A stretch of 64,000 nucleotides of DNA from Hyphomicrobiales bacterium (lineage in GTDB: Bacteria; Pseudomonadota; Alphaproteobacteria; Rhizobiales; Rhizobiaceae), in the NCBI GenBank assembly GCA_900467685.1, contig UBQX01000018.1:110379-174378 (forward strand), written 5' to 3'. Position 1 is the stretch's first letter. The number at the start of each line of letters is the position of its first letter. The translations under genes were made by a program, and so were the position numbers. Positions 56,099 through 64,000 of this stretch are shown here, piece by piece. The notes under the pieces are model-generated. The model did not search any database. It had not been told where the DNA came from and worked only from the letters and a program-made list of their open reading frames with translations.

Positions 56099-56137
56099 CG
56101 GGCAGGCTCAGGCTTGTCGCTGAGGAGAAACACGCCC

Positions 56138-56533
56138 ATGTTCAGGTTCGTTACCTTCCCGCGCTTGATGGCAGCCGCATTGGTGGTCGTTCCCGTCGGA
56201 GCGGTTGCCACGATGACGACCGCCAAGACGCTTGAGAGCCCACAGATTTGCGAAATCGGCGCAACGCCTGCCGGCAGTGGCATGGTGAAGCTCGATGCGC
56301 TCGTCCATGCCGACAAGTCGCTTTCCGGCAGCTACACGTTCCGCGTTGAAAAGACCGGCGGTGGCGGCAGCTCCACCATCAACCAGGGCGGCGATTTCGA
56401 CGCGAGGGCGGGTCAGACGGCAACGCTGAGTTCCGTCTCTATGGGGGGCAAGGGCGCGCGCTACAATGCCACGCTCGATGTCACTGTCGGCGGCAAGACG
56501 GTGACCTGCACCAAGCAGTCGGGCGCCACCTGA
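56138..56533 (+). CDS. csgH: CsgH-like curli assembly chaperone
   Basis: A 131-residue periplasmic protein with an N-terminal signal/membrane segment. The domain holds SGSYTFRVEKTGGGGSSTINQGGDF and a Cys pair (C36 and the C of TVTCTK). This fits the alphaproteobacterial CsgH domain, an inhibitor of premature curli subunit fibrillation. ATG 56138 follows GAGGAG. It lies between two curlin genes and is followed by a strong terminator. Confidence 0.8.
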   Translation: MFRFVTFPRLMAAALVVVPVGAVATMTTAKTLESPQICEIGATPAGSGMVKLDALVHADKSLSGSYTFRVEKTGGGGSSTINQGGDFDARAGQTATLSSVSMGGKGARYNATLDVTVGGKTVTCTKQSGAT

Positions 56534-56561
56534 TCCGCCATTCCTCTCTGCCACCCTTTTG

Positions 56562-56588
56562 AAAGGGCGCCGGTTTCCGGCGCCCTTT
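56562..56588 (+). terminator. Intrinsic terminator after csgH
   Basis: A perfect 12-bp stem, AAAGGGCGCCGG/CCGGCGCCCTTT, with a TTT loop, 29 bases after the csgH stop. Only a short T-run follows, but stem strength favours a terminator. Confidence 0.75.
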
Positions 56589-56631
56589 GCCATTGTCCGG
56601 GTTGCCCGGCGGCCCGGCTGTCTCCAGGCGG

Positions 56632-56670
56632 CTGAACGCCAACTGAATGGAGAATTCCGGCTTCGTTCAG
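56632..56670 (+). promoter_or_regulatory. Motif shared by both curlin genes, copy 2
   Basis: TGAACGCCAACTGAATGGA (56633-56651) parallels the motif at 55561. Here it is also framed by an inverted repeat CTGAACG (56632-56638)/CGTTCAG (56664-56670). It lies 76 bases before the second curlin gene. Confidence 0.5.
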
Positions 56671-56726
56671 CCTGACAATGCGAAGGTTGATCATCGCTGA
56701 AGACAGCGTTTTCTGGAGATTAAGAG

Positions 56727-57131
56727 ATGACCCGCACCGTGATCAAATTCGCCACCGCCGCTCTTCTCGCCGGCATGATGGCCATGCCAGTTTCGGCCTT
56801 TGCCGGCGGCCGTATCTCCTTCGACCTCGCGCCGCGGAACTCTCGGGATGCGGCAATCTTTTCCACCGGACTTCGTGCCTATTCGCTCTTCCGCGGCATA
56901 AAAGACGGCGACATCCGCCAGCTCGGCAATGGCAATGCGGCCGGCCTTGCGCAGGCGGGTCGGGGCAATCTCGGTATCATCCAGCAGCAGGGCAACGGCA
57001 ACCGGGGCACCCTGCGCCAGAACGGAAACAACAACGCCTATGGCCTCTTCCAGTATGGCCGCAACAATGACGACGAAATCGTGCAGAGCGGCGATAACCG
57101 CAGTGGGGCCACCTTCAGCTTCGGCTGGTGA
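56727..57131 (+). CDS. Curlin-repeat protein (second amyloid subunit or nucleator)
   Basis: A 134-residue secreted protein with signal peptide residues 1-26 (VSAFAGG). From residue 60 it carries about four curlin-like repeats (RQLGNGNAAGLAQAGRGNLG, QQQGNGNRGTLRQNGNNN). A 30-residue non-repeat segment precedes them, as in CsgB-type nucleators. It has its own promoter-like motif and converges with the DUF3237 gene. Whether it nucleates or forms the fibre is unknown. Confidence 0.8.
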   Translation: MTRTVIKFATAALLAGMMAMPVSAFAGGRISFDLAPRNSRDAAIFSTGLRAYSLFRGIKDGDIRQLGNGNAAGLAQAGRGNLGIIQQQGNGNRGTLRQNGNNNAYGLFQYGRNNDDEIVQSGDNRSGATFSFGW

Positions 57132-57168
57132 GGGTGCCCCCCTGGGCGGCGCTCGGCTGGCGATTGCT

Positions 57169-57654
57169 TCAGACCGGCGCTGCCCAGAGTTCGATATAGA
57201 CGTGATCATTGTCGCCGGCCTCGGCGAGCGCCGTGCCGAAATAGACGACATTGCCGAGATGGCTGTGCCTGCCTTCGGGCACTTCGAGTTCCGCACGCGT
57301 ACGCCCGAGGAAGCTGCCGTCGGGTTGCGTGACCATGCGGCCTGCATTGGTCACCATGACGGGCGTGCCGTCTTCGAGTTCCAGGCAGTAGCGGGCTTCG
57401 ATGGCATACGATCCATCGGTGAGGGCGAGCGCAAAATCCGCGCCGCCGGGGACGACGCGGCCGCTCCAGCCGGCGCCCACCACCTCGCCGCCGATGATGG
57501 GGAAGACCGCGCGGGTCGTGCCCTGCGTGGTCTTGAATTCCATGGCCGGGCCGATATCGGCGCGGATGACGCAGGCTTTCGTCAGTTGCGGTGCGTCAAG
57601 CGTCCGGCTCGCGCCCAGCGTCGTCATGTCGGCAGTCAGCGTCTCAGGCTTCAT
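57169..57654 (-). CDS. DUF3237 family protein
   Basis: A 161-residue cytoplasmic protein of the DUF3237 family (YIELWAAPV end; GGEVVGAGWSGRVVPGGADF). These small beta-barrel proteins have no settled function. It overlaps the amidohydrolase gene by 11 bases and is the last of a three-gene operon (tetR, amidohydrolase, DUF3237). A role in handling the product of the amidohydrolase is inferred. Confidence 0.78.
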   Translation of the reverse strand: MKPETLTADMTTLGASRTLDAPQLTKACVIRADIGPAMEFKTTQGTTRAVFPIIGGEVVGAGWSGRVVPGGADFALALTDGSYAIEARYCLELEDGTPVMVTNAGRMVTQPDGSFLGRTRAELEVPEGRHSHLGNVVYFGTALAEAGDNDHVYIELWAAPV

Positions 57655-59293
57655 GGGTGATCCTCCCGTCGCAAACCGTCATCTTGATCTGGATTTCCGC
57701 GATTTCTTGGGCCGGCGTCGCCTCGATATCGGCGGATAGCAGCACCAGGTCGGCCAGCATGCCGGGGCGCAGCGTGCCGGTCTTGTTTTCCATGTGGCCG
57801 GTGTAAGCACCGATGGACGTGAAGGCCTTGAGGACATCGGCAAACGGCAGGCGATGGTCGGGCAGGCCGGGCAGATGCGGCTCGCGCGTCAGCGCCGTCT
57901 GGATGCCCAGCAGCGGATCGATGGGAACGATCGGCCAGTCGGAGGAGAAGGCGACCTTCGCGCCTGCCTCATGAAGCTGGCGCCAGGCATAGGCGTAAGG
58001 CGCGCGCGTCTCGCCGATGCTCCGCGTCGTTGGCGTGTCGCCCACGGGCGCATGGAGCGGCTGAACGGAAGCGATGACGCCAAGCTCGCCGAAGCGCGGG
58101 ATATCCGCAGGGTCGATCATCTCGACATGCTCGATGCGATGGCGGCTGTCGCGCGGTCCGTTGGCCTTGGCGGCTGCCTCGTAGCCATCGAGCGCGATGC
58201 GCACGGCAGCATCGCCGATCGCATGCACGGCAATCTGCAGGCCGCGACGGTCGACCTCGATGGCCGCTTCCTTGAAGGACTGTGCATCGAAGATCGGCTC
58301 GCCGCGCAGGCCGGGCTTGTCGGCATAGTCGTCCAGCATGGCCGCGGTGCCGCTTTCGATGACGCCGTCGATGAAGATCTTGACGCGGCCGCAGGTCAGC
58401 GTGTCGCCGGTGAAGTCGCGGGTCATGGCGGACGCGCGGTCAAGTTCGCTGAGCGGCATGTCGCGGGTCAGGTGAAAGGGCACTGAGATGCGCGAGAGAA
58501 GCCCGCCTTCGGCTTCGACATCGCGCAACAGCTCCAGCAGATGCCGGTTGCCGTCCATGTTGTGCATGGAGGTGATGCCCTTCGAAGCGGCGAATTTCAT
58601 GCCAGCGTTGAGGATCTCCACATCGTCGCGCCATTCTTCCGGCGTCGGGGTGACCGGCGGCTCGATGCCGGACATTCCGAGCATTTCGCGCCCGCCGGTG
58701 GTGCGCAGGTCGAGCACGGGCAGCATGGCGAATTTTTCGCGCAGCTCGCCGGTCGCCAGACCGTCTTCGCCCATCACGACCTCGTTGCCGACGGGGAGGT
58801 CACGGCCGTTGAGAAGGCCAGCGGCCTTGAGTGCCGCCGTGTTGGCGAAGAGCGTGTGGAAGTCGTAGGACATGGCTGCAATCGGCCGGTCGGGGCAGAT
58901 GCGGTCAAGCGCATGACGGTCAAGCCGGGTTCCGCGGCCGAGAATTTCGTAGTCAGCCCCTTGCGCCAGCAGCAGTCCTTCATCGGGCCTGGAAGCCGCA
59001 AACGCCAGGAAGCCGGCCTTCAGCGCCTCGAAACCCTTGACACCCGGAAGCTGCAGCAGCGTCTGCCCATAGGCACCGGAGAAGAGATGTACATGGCTTT
59101 CCACGAAGCCGGGCATCAGGGTCGCGCCATTGCAATCGATGAAGCGCGTTTGCGGACCGGCATGGTCGAGAACGGCTTCTTCGGAGCCGACCGCAATGAT
59201 GCGGTTGTCGCCCACCGCGAGTGCTTCGGCCCGGGGCATGCTGTCGTCCATCGTCAGCACGCGGGCGTTCACGAAGATCATCGAGGCTTTCAT
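57644..59293 (-). CDS. YtcJ-like amidohydrolase (amidohydrolase family 3)
   Basis: A 549-residue metal-dependent hydrolase with HVHLFSG near residue 67 (first metal motif), a beta-sandwich flank and AVHAIGDAAVRIALDGYE later, typical of YtcJ-type enzymes. They act on amides or imides of exocyclic type; substrate unknown here. Its start overlaps the tetR stop (ATGA), and it ends within the DUF3237 gene. The divergent polyamine-type importer suggests an amino or amide substrate. Confidence 0.83.
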   Translation of the reverse strand: MKASMIFVNARVLTMDDSMPRAEALAVGDNRIIAVGSEEAVLDHAGPQTRFIDCNGATLMPGFVESHVHLFSGAYGQTLLQLPGVKGFEALKAGFLAFAASRPDEGLLLAQGADYEILGRGTRLDRHALDRICPDRPIAAMSYDFHTLFANTAALKAAGLLNGRDLPVGNEVVMGEDGLATGELREKFAMLPVLDLRTTGGREMLGMSGIEPPVTPTPEEWRDDVEILNAGMKFAASKGITSMHNMDGNRHLLELLRDVEAEGGLLSRISVPFHLTRDMPLSELDRASAMTRDFTGDTLTCGRVKIFIDGVIESGTAAMLDDYADKPGLRGEPIFDAQSFKEAAIEVDRRGLQIAVHAIGDAAVRIALDGYEAAAKANGPRDSRHRIEHVEMIDPADIPRFGELGVIASVQPLHAPVGDTPTTRSIGETRAPYAYAWRQLHEAGAKVAFSSDWPIVPIDPLLGIQTALTREPHLPGLPDHRLPFADVLKAFTSIGAYTGHMENKTGTLRPGMLADLVLLSADIEATPAQEIAEIQIKMTVCDGRITHEA

Positions 59294-59982
59294 TGCGGCG
59301 TTCCTTTGCGGGTGGGATGGGCGATGCAGGCCTCATCGAAAATCATGTGGACAAGCGGCAGGATGCGCGCGCGCAGCAGAGCTTCATGCTCATCGAGCGT
59401 CTGTTCCTCGGTGGTGATAAGGGTGATGAAGCAGGGCATCCAGACGTCGTGAAACAGGCGGGCGAGGAATTCCGGCTTGGCCGGCGTGCCGGCGCGGCTC
59501 TGCAGCAGAAGATCGTCGAAGAACTCTGTGATCACGGAAACCAGAGCCTCGCTGATCTCCCTGTACTGCGACGCGAGCTCGGTTTCCGGCTGACGGATGG
59601 GCGCGGCTTCGGCATAGCGCCAAACCTGCTTGTCGGCGACAGTGAGCGTCCCGCGCGAGATGCGCAGAAAAAGCTTCAGAATCAGCGTTCCCAGATCGGT
59701 GTTCGCGGTCCAGTGAAGCGGTCGGTCATGGTCGCGCGCCGCCATGGTGCCCTCCCGGATCAGGGCGATGAGCACCCCGTCCTTCGAGCCGAAGTAATTG
59801 AACACGGTGGGTGTCGAAATGCCGGCGGCAGCTGCAATGTCGGCCATCGTCGTGGCGTCTATCCCCTGGCTCTCGAACAAGCTGTGCGCCGCCGCAATGA
59901 TTTCATCGCGGCGCTTCGCCTTCTTCCGGCTGCGCAGGCCGGGTTCGGCCTGCTGTTGGGGCTGACTCAGGGGGTATGGCAT
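59290..59982 (-). CDS. TetR-family transcriptional regulator
   Basis: A 230-residue regulator. The helix-turn-helix occupies residues 25-70 (TTMADIAAAAGISTPTVFNYFGSKDGVL). The ligand domain follows. It heads the amidohydrolase operon and is divergent from the potABCD-like operon, with 102 bases between the start codons, so it probably represses both. Confidence 0.85.
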   Translation of the reverse strand: MPYPLSQPQQQAEPGLRSRKKAKRRDEIIAAAHSLFESQGIDATTMADIAAAAGISTPTVFNYFGSKDGVLIALIREGTMAARDHDRPLHWTANTDLGTLILKLFLRISRGTLTVADKQVWRYAEAAPIRQPETELASQYREISEALVSVITEFFDDLLLQSRAGTPAKPEFLARLFHDVWMPCFITLITTEEQTLDEHEALLRARILPLVHMIFDEACIAHPTRKGTPQ

Positions 59983-60084
59983 TTTTTCTTTTCGCGATAA
60001 AATTTTTGTGTCGATAAAAAATTTGGTTGACTAATGATATTTTGTCAATACGCATATTAAAAACCGATAAGGGAACTTACTCAG
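59983..60084. promoter_or_regulatory. Divergent promoter region with TetR operator candidates
   Basis: An AT-rich region between the tetR and potA-like genes. It holds TTGAC-N12-GTCAA (60027-60048), an inverted repeat of operator size, and CGATAAAA-type direct repeats at 59995, 60013 and (shorter) 60064. A TTGACT box at 60027 with CATATT about 20 bases on may be the potA-side promoter. Confidence 0.45.
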
Positions 60085-61149
60085 ATGCTCGACATTCGTG
60101 GACTGTCCAAGCGGTTCGGCTATGGCAAGGGAGAGGTGACGGCCTTGCACGAGGTGTCGTTCTCGATTGCAGAGGGCGAATTTTTCACACTTCTTGGCCC
60201 GTCGGGATGCGGGAAAACCACGCTTCTCAGGTTGATCGCCGGCTTTATCGGCCCGAGCGGCGGGTCGCTGGTGCTGGATGGCAAGGATATCGCGGCGATG
60301 CCGCCGAACCAGCGCCCGGTCAACACGGTGTTCCAGAGCTACGCGCTCTTCCCGCACATGACGGTCGGCCAGAACGTGGCCTTCGCGCTGGAAGCACAGG
60401 GCCGGCCGAAATCGGAGATCGACCCGGCGGTTGAAAAGATGCTGACGCTGGTGCAGCTCCTGCACCTGAAGAACCGCAAGAGTTCCGAGCTTTCCGGCGG
60501 CCAGCAGCAGCGCGTGGCGCTCGCCCGCGCGCTCGTCGCCAAGCCCCGCATCCTGCTTCTCGACGAGCCGCTTTCCGCCCTCGACATGAAGCTGCGCAAG
60601 GACATGCAGATCGAGCTGAAGCGCCTGCAGCGCGAGACGGGGCTCACCTTCATCTTCGTCACCCACGACCAGGAAGAAGCGCTGACCATGTCAGACCGCA
60701 TTGCGGTCATGAGCGGCGGGCGCGTCCAGCAGATCGCCACGCCGCGCGAGCTTTACGACCGCCCGGCAAACCGCTTCGTCGCCGGCTTCATCGGGGAGTC
60801 CAACTTCCTGTCGGGCAAGGCTACCGGCGGTGTCGTTGAGGTGGCCGGCGGCCGCATCGCGCTGCCGGACGCAACGGATGGTGCGGTGACGTTGATGATC
60901 CGGCCGGAACATGTCGTGCTGTCAGCCAATGCGCCGGATGCGCTGCAGCTTGAGGCGACCATCGCCCAGCTGGTCTTCTTCGGAACCGACACGCATGTGC
61001 ATCTGACGCTGAGCGACGGCGAAAAGCTCGTCGCCCGCGTCCAGAACGCGTTGCATGGTGGCCTGAGCCTCAACGAAGGCGACCGGATCACCATCTCGCT
61101 GCCGGACAAGGCACTCCGCGTCGTCAAGGACGAGGAGATCGCGGCATGA
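60085..61149 (+). CDS. potA: Polyamine-type ABC transporter ATP-binding protein (PotA-like)
   Basis: A 354-residue ATPase with Walker A (GPSGCGKTT), signature [15 protein letters not shown], Walker B ([13 protein letters not shown]), VTHDQEEA and a TOBE domain with MIRPEHV. This is the PotA/PotG pattern of polyamine and related amine importers. It overlaps the next gene by ATGA. Substrate may be putrescine, spermidine or another amine. Confidence 0.86.
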   Translation: MLDIRGLSKRFGYGKGEVTALHEVSFSIAEGEFFTLLGPSGCGKTTLLRLIAGFIGPSGGSLVLDGKDIAAMPPNQRPVNTVFQSYALFPHMTVGQNVAFALEAQGRPKSEIDPAVEKMLTLVQLLHLKNRKSSELSGGQQQRVALARALVAKPRILLLDEPLSALDMKLRKDMQIELKRLQRETGLTFIFVTHDQEEALTMSDRIAVMSGGRVQQIATPRELYDRPANRFVAGFIGESNFLSGKATGGVVEVAGGRIALPDATDGAVTLMIRPEHVVLSANAPDALQLEATIAQLVFFGTDTHVHLTLSDGEKLVARVQNALHGGLSLNEGDRITISLPDKALRVVKDEEIAA

Positions 61150-62039
61150 GCGGCCCGGAGATATGGCGCCGCTGGGCGCTCGCGCTGCCCTCCGTGGTGG
61201 TGATCATGCTCTTCTCGATCCTGCCGCTCGGCGTGGTCCTGGTCTATTCCTTCCTGACGCCCGGCGATTTCGGTAACGTCAAGTGGATCTTCTCGACGGA
61301 GGGCTGGTTCTCGGTTCTCTTCGAGCGCAACATCTTCGACGATACGATCTCCCTTTCCGACGCCAATCTCACGATCCTGCTGCGGTCCGTCCTTCTTGCG
61401 ATCGTCACGACCATGATCACCCTGGTCTTCGGTCTTCCGACCGCCTGGTTCATCGCCACGCGAGCCCCCGCGCAAAGAAATCTCTGGCTCTTCCTGATCA
61501 CGATCCCGTTCTGGACCAATCTTCTCGTCCGCACCATCGCCGTGCAGGAAATGATCCGCTCCGAAGGCGTGTTCAACCGCATCCTCCTGGCGCTCGGCAT
61601 CATCGATGCGCCGATCCAGATGATGTTTACCGATTTCGCCGTGCTGCTGGGCATGACCTATGTCTACCTGCCGCTGATGGTTCTGCCGGTCTATGCGGCC
61701 ATCGAAAAGTTCGATTTCCGCCTCGCCGAGGCGAGCTACGATCTCTATGCCTCGCGTTTCTTCTGCCTGCGCCGGGTGATCCTGCCGCTGATCCGGCCGG
61801 GTGTCATCGCCGGTTCGATCCTCGTTTTCGTCCCCGCACTCGGCGCTTACGTGACGCCGCGCATCATGGGTGGCGGCAAGTCGATGATGCTGGGCAACCT
61901 GATCGACCTGCAATTCGGACAGGGTCGCAACTGGCCGCTGGGCGCGGCGCTGTCGATCGCGCTCACGGTTCTCGTTCTGCTGGCACTCATCTGGTACACG
62001 CGCCTCACCTCCGGGCGGAAGGAGAACGACCATGTCTAA
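61146..62039 (+). CDS. potB: Polyamine-type ABC transporter permease (PotB-like)
   Basis: A 297-residue permease with six hydrophobic segments, the PotB-like [14 protein letters not shown] loop and an EAA-like loop ([25 protein letters not shown]). It overlaps potC-like by 8 bases. Confidence 0.86.
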   Translation: MSGPEIWRRWALALPSVVVIMLFSILPLGVVLVYSFLTPGDFGNVKWIFSTEGWFSVLFERNIFDDTISLSDANLTILLRSVLLAIVTTMITLVFGLPTAWFIATRAPAQRNLWLFLITIPFWTNLLVRTIAVQEMIRSEGVFNRILLALGIIDAPIQMMFTDFAVLLGMTYVYLPLMVLPVYAAIEKFDFRLAEASYDLYASRFFCLRRVILPLIRPGVIAGSILVFVPALGAYVTPRIMGGGKSMMLGNLIDLQFGQGRNWPLGAALSIALTVLVLLALIWYTRLTSGRKENDHV

Positions 62040-62835
62040 GCGCAGCTTCGATGTGACCCGACTCCCCGGAACGGCGGTCATCGCAATGACCTGCTTCGTC
62101 ATCCTCTATATCCCGATGGCGATCCTGGTCGGTTATTCCTTCAACGCCGGCAAGGTAATCGGCAACTGGGAAGGCGCGTCCGTCAAGTGGTACGGCGCCG
62201 CCCTGCAGAACCAGGCCTTCCTGAACGCCGCGCTCAATTCGCTGATCCTGGCGACCACCGCCTCGGTGATATCCACCCTCTTCGCGACCATGGCCGCGCT
62301 TGCGACAACCCGCACCGAGAAGTTCCGCGGCGAAGGCGCCATCCACATCATCCTCAACCAGCCGCTGATGGTACCGGAAATCGTGCTGGCCATCGCACTG
62401 GTGATCATCGTCGGCCAGATCAAGCAGATGACGGGTTACACCGGCCTCGGTTTCCTGATCGCAGCGCACACGACCTTCTGCATTCCCTTCGCCTATCTGC
62501 CGATCCGGGCGCGGCTCGAAGGCATGGATCTGAGCCTCGAGACGGCGGCGGCCGATCTCTACGCCAGCCGGTTCTACACGTTCCGGCGCGTCACGCTGCC
62601 GCTTCTGGCGCCGGGGATCCTCTCGGGCTTCATGCTCGCCTTCGTGGTGTCGCTCGACGACTTGATCATCAGCGATTTCCTGAAATCGCCGGGACAGGAC
62701 ACGCTGCCGACCTATCTGATGGGCGAGCTGAAACGCAATCTCACCTCCGAAATCTATGCCATTTCCTCGCTTCTTCTTCTGCTCAGCGTGCTGATCGTTG
62801 CGGGGTCATGGGTAGCAACACGCAAGAAAGACTGA
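62032..62835 (+). CDS. potC: Polyamine-type ABC transporter permease (PotC-like)
   Basis: A 267-residue permease with six hydrophobic segments, YSFNAGKVIGNWEG typical of PotC/PotI, and LETAAADLYASRFYTFRRVTLPLL as the EAA loop. SLDDLIISDFLKSPGQDTLPTYL near the C-terminus is characteristic of the polyamine group. Confidence 0.87.
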   Translation: MSKRSFDVTRLPGTAVIAMTCFVILYIPMAILVGYSFNAGKVIGNWEGASVKWYGAALQNQAFLNAALNSLILATTASVISTLFATMAALATTRTEKFRGEGAIHIILNQPLMVPEIVLAIALVIIVGQIKQMTGYTGLGFLIAAHTTFCIPFAYLPIRARLEGMDLSLETAAADLYASRFYTFRRVTLPLLAPGILSGFMLAFVVSLDDLIISDFLKSPGQDTLPTYLMGELKRNLTSEIYAISSLLLLLSVLIVAGSWVATRKKD

Positions 62836-62861
62836 AAACCAAGGTCCAGAGGAGAATGACA

Positions 62862-63896
62862 ATGAAATTCGCGTCCCGCATGGCGGCCACCGCCGCCTTA
62901 TTGATGACCACGGCTCTTCCGGCTCTCGCCGCCGGCCAGCTCAATATCTACAATTTCGGCCTCTATACGCCGCCGGACCTGATCGCCAAGTTCGAGAAGG
63001 CCTATGACGTGAAGGTGACCGTCACCGAATACGACAGCAACGAGACGGCGCTTGCCAAGATCCAGGCCGGCGGCCATGGCTTCGACGTCATCGTTCCCTC
63101 CGCCTATATCGTCCCCGCCTATATCCAGGCCGGTCTGCTCATGAAGAGCGAGCCGTCGCAGATGTCGAACTTCAAGAACGTCAAGTCCGAATGGGTGGAC
63201 GTTTCCTGGGACAAGGGCCGGCATTACACCGTGCCTTACGTCTGGGGCACGACCGGCGTGATGGTCAACACCAAGGTCTACAAGGGCGATCTCAACACGG
63301 CCGCCATCATCTTCGACACGCCGCCGGAACTGAAGGGCAAGGTCAATGTCGTACCTTCGATGAACGAAGTCATCGACATGGCGATCAACTATGTCGGCGG
63401 CGAGGCCTGCACGACCGACAAGGCGGTGCTGAAGAAGGCGCATGACAAGCTGATGGAGGCCAAGGCCTCCTGGGCCTCCATCGACTATCCGAGCTTCGAG
63501 AAGTTCATCAAGGAAGACCTGAACGCCTCGATCTTCTGGAACGGTGCCGCCATGCGTATCCGCGCCGAAAACCCGGGCTTCGCCTATGGTCTGCCGAAGA
63601 CCGGCTATCCGCTCTGGCAGGACAACGTCGCCATTCTGGCCGATGCCAAGAATGTCGAGAATGCCAAGCTCTTCCTCAACTTCCTGATGGAACCGGAAAA
63701 TGCCGGCCTCGTCTCGAACTATACGCGCTACGGCAATGCCATCGCCGGCTCTGATAAGTTCATGGACGCCGACGTTCTCAAGGCTCCGGAACTGACCATC
63801 CCGGACGACCTCAAGTCGTCCGCGCATTTCCTGACCTCCTGCCCGCCGGACGTCCAGCAACTTTACGCGCGCATCTGGACCGATCTGACCAAGTAA
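62862..63896 (+). CDS. potD: Polyamine-type ABC transporter substrate-binding protein (PotD-like)
   Basis: A 344-residue periplasmic protein with signal peptide residues 1-24 (ALAAG). The mature start QLNIYNFGLYTPPDLIAKFEK and VPYVWGTTGVMVN fit the PotD/PotF family. A CPPDVQQLY segment precedes the C-terminus. ATG 62862 lies 7 bases after GGAG; ATG 62856 is too close to it. The last gene of the operon, followed by a terminator. Confidence 0.86.
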   Translation: MKFASRMAATAALLMTTALPALAAGQLNIYNFGLYTPPDLIAKFEKAYDVKVTVTEYDSNETALAKIQAGGHGFDVIVPSAYIVPAYIQAGLLMKSEPSQMSNFKNVKSEWVDVSWDKGRHYTVPYVWGTTGVMVNTKVYKGDLNTAAIIFDTPPELKGKVNVVPSMNEVIDMAINYVGGEACTTDKAVLKKAHDKLMEAKASWASIDYPSFEKFIKEDLNASIFWNGAAMRIRAENPGFAYGLPKTGYPLWQDNVAILADAKNVENAKLFLNFLMEPENAGLVSNYTRYGNAIAGSDKFMDADVLKAPELTIPDDLKSSAHFLTSCPPDVQQLYARIWTDLTK

Positions 63897-63921
63897 GCCG
63901 CAGACGGGACTGAAAACGAAG

Positions 63922-63954
63922 AGACGGCAGCCACCCTCGTGTTGGCTGCCGTCT
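63922..63954 (+). terminator. Intrinsic terminator after the potABCD-like operon
   Basis: A perfect 12-bp stem, AGACGGCAGCCA/TGGCTGCCGTCT, with a 9-base loop, 26 bases after the potD-like stop. A short T-run (TCTTT) follows. Confidence 0.8.
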
Positions 63955-64000
63955 TTGCGTACGAGCTGCAGAGGACCGGGCGCATACAAAAGGGCGCTTC

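Overview
The window looks like part of a large secondary replicon (megaplasmid or chromid) of a Rhizobiaceae bacterium (Agrobacterium/Rhizobium/Sinorhizobium/Shinella type). The evidence is a complete repABC replication and partition cassette with two exact 16-bp parS palindromes, RIME-like rhizobial intergenic elements, high GC, an iron-sulfur photolyase of the Agrobacterium PhrB type, and operon orders known from rhizobia (lacEFGZK, smoEFGK-smoS-mtlK). The genus cannot be settled from the sequence alone.

Layout. 0-0.24 kb: a minus-strand small RNA with four anti-Shine-Dalgarno (CUCCUCCC) loops. 0.5-4.4 kb: an OsmF/YehZ-type osmoprotectant ABC transporter. 4.5-12.2 kb: an EbgR-like LacI repressor followed by a lactose/beta-galactoside operon (lacE-F-G-Z-K) with three matching operator palindromes. 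12.2-16.3 kb: a RIME-like repeat, a KduD-like dehydrogenase, the photolyase and a GH4 alpha-galactosidase. 16.7-18.7 kb: a coupled TPR-glycosyltransferase and DUF6165 pair of unknown role. 18.8-29.6 kb: a polyol (sorbitol/mannitol) operon on the minus strand with its SorC-type regulator, interrupted by a vapBC toxin-antitoxin pair.

29.6-37.2 kb: the replication centre. It holds repC, a counter-transcribed RNA, repB, repA, parS, a RES-Xre toxin-antitoxin pair, a phosphomannomutase, aroQ and a second parS. 37.2-43.6 kb: a metallo-beta-lactamase-fold hydrolase, two valine-catabolism genes, an M23-family envelope protein that lacks one zinc ligand, and a tyrosine recombinase. 44.1-54.0 kb: a guanidine-utilisation operon (ABC transporter, carboxyguanidine deiminase pair, carboxylase, allophanate hydrolase). 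Its leader carries an exact sigma-54 promoter motif, a guanidine-I riboswitch and an intrinsic terminator. 54.2-57.1 kb: glycerate 2-kinase and a small curli cluster (two curlin-repeat proteins around a CsgH-like protein). 57.2-63.9 kb: a TetR/amidohydrolase/DUF3237 operon divergent from a polyamine-type ABC transporter (potABCD-like).

Taken together this is a nutrient-scavenging replicon: five ABC importers are each paired with the enzymes or regulator for their likely substrate, and toxin-antitoxin modules and parS sites surround the replication genes. The best leads for new biology are the four-loop anti-SD RNA, the sigma-54 plus riboswitch double control of guanidine use, the lac operator set, the shared motif before both curlin genes, and the TPR-GT/DUF6165 pair.
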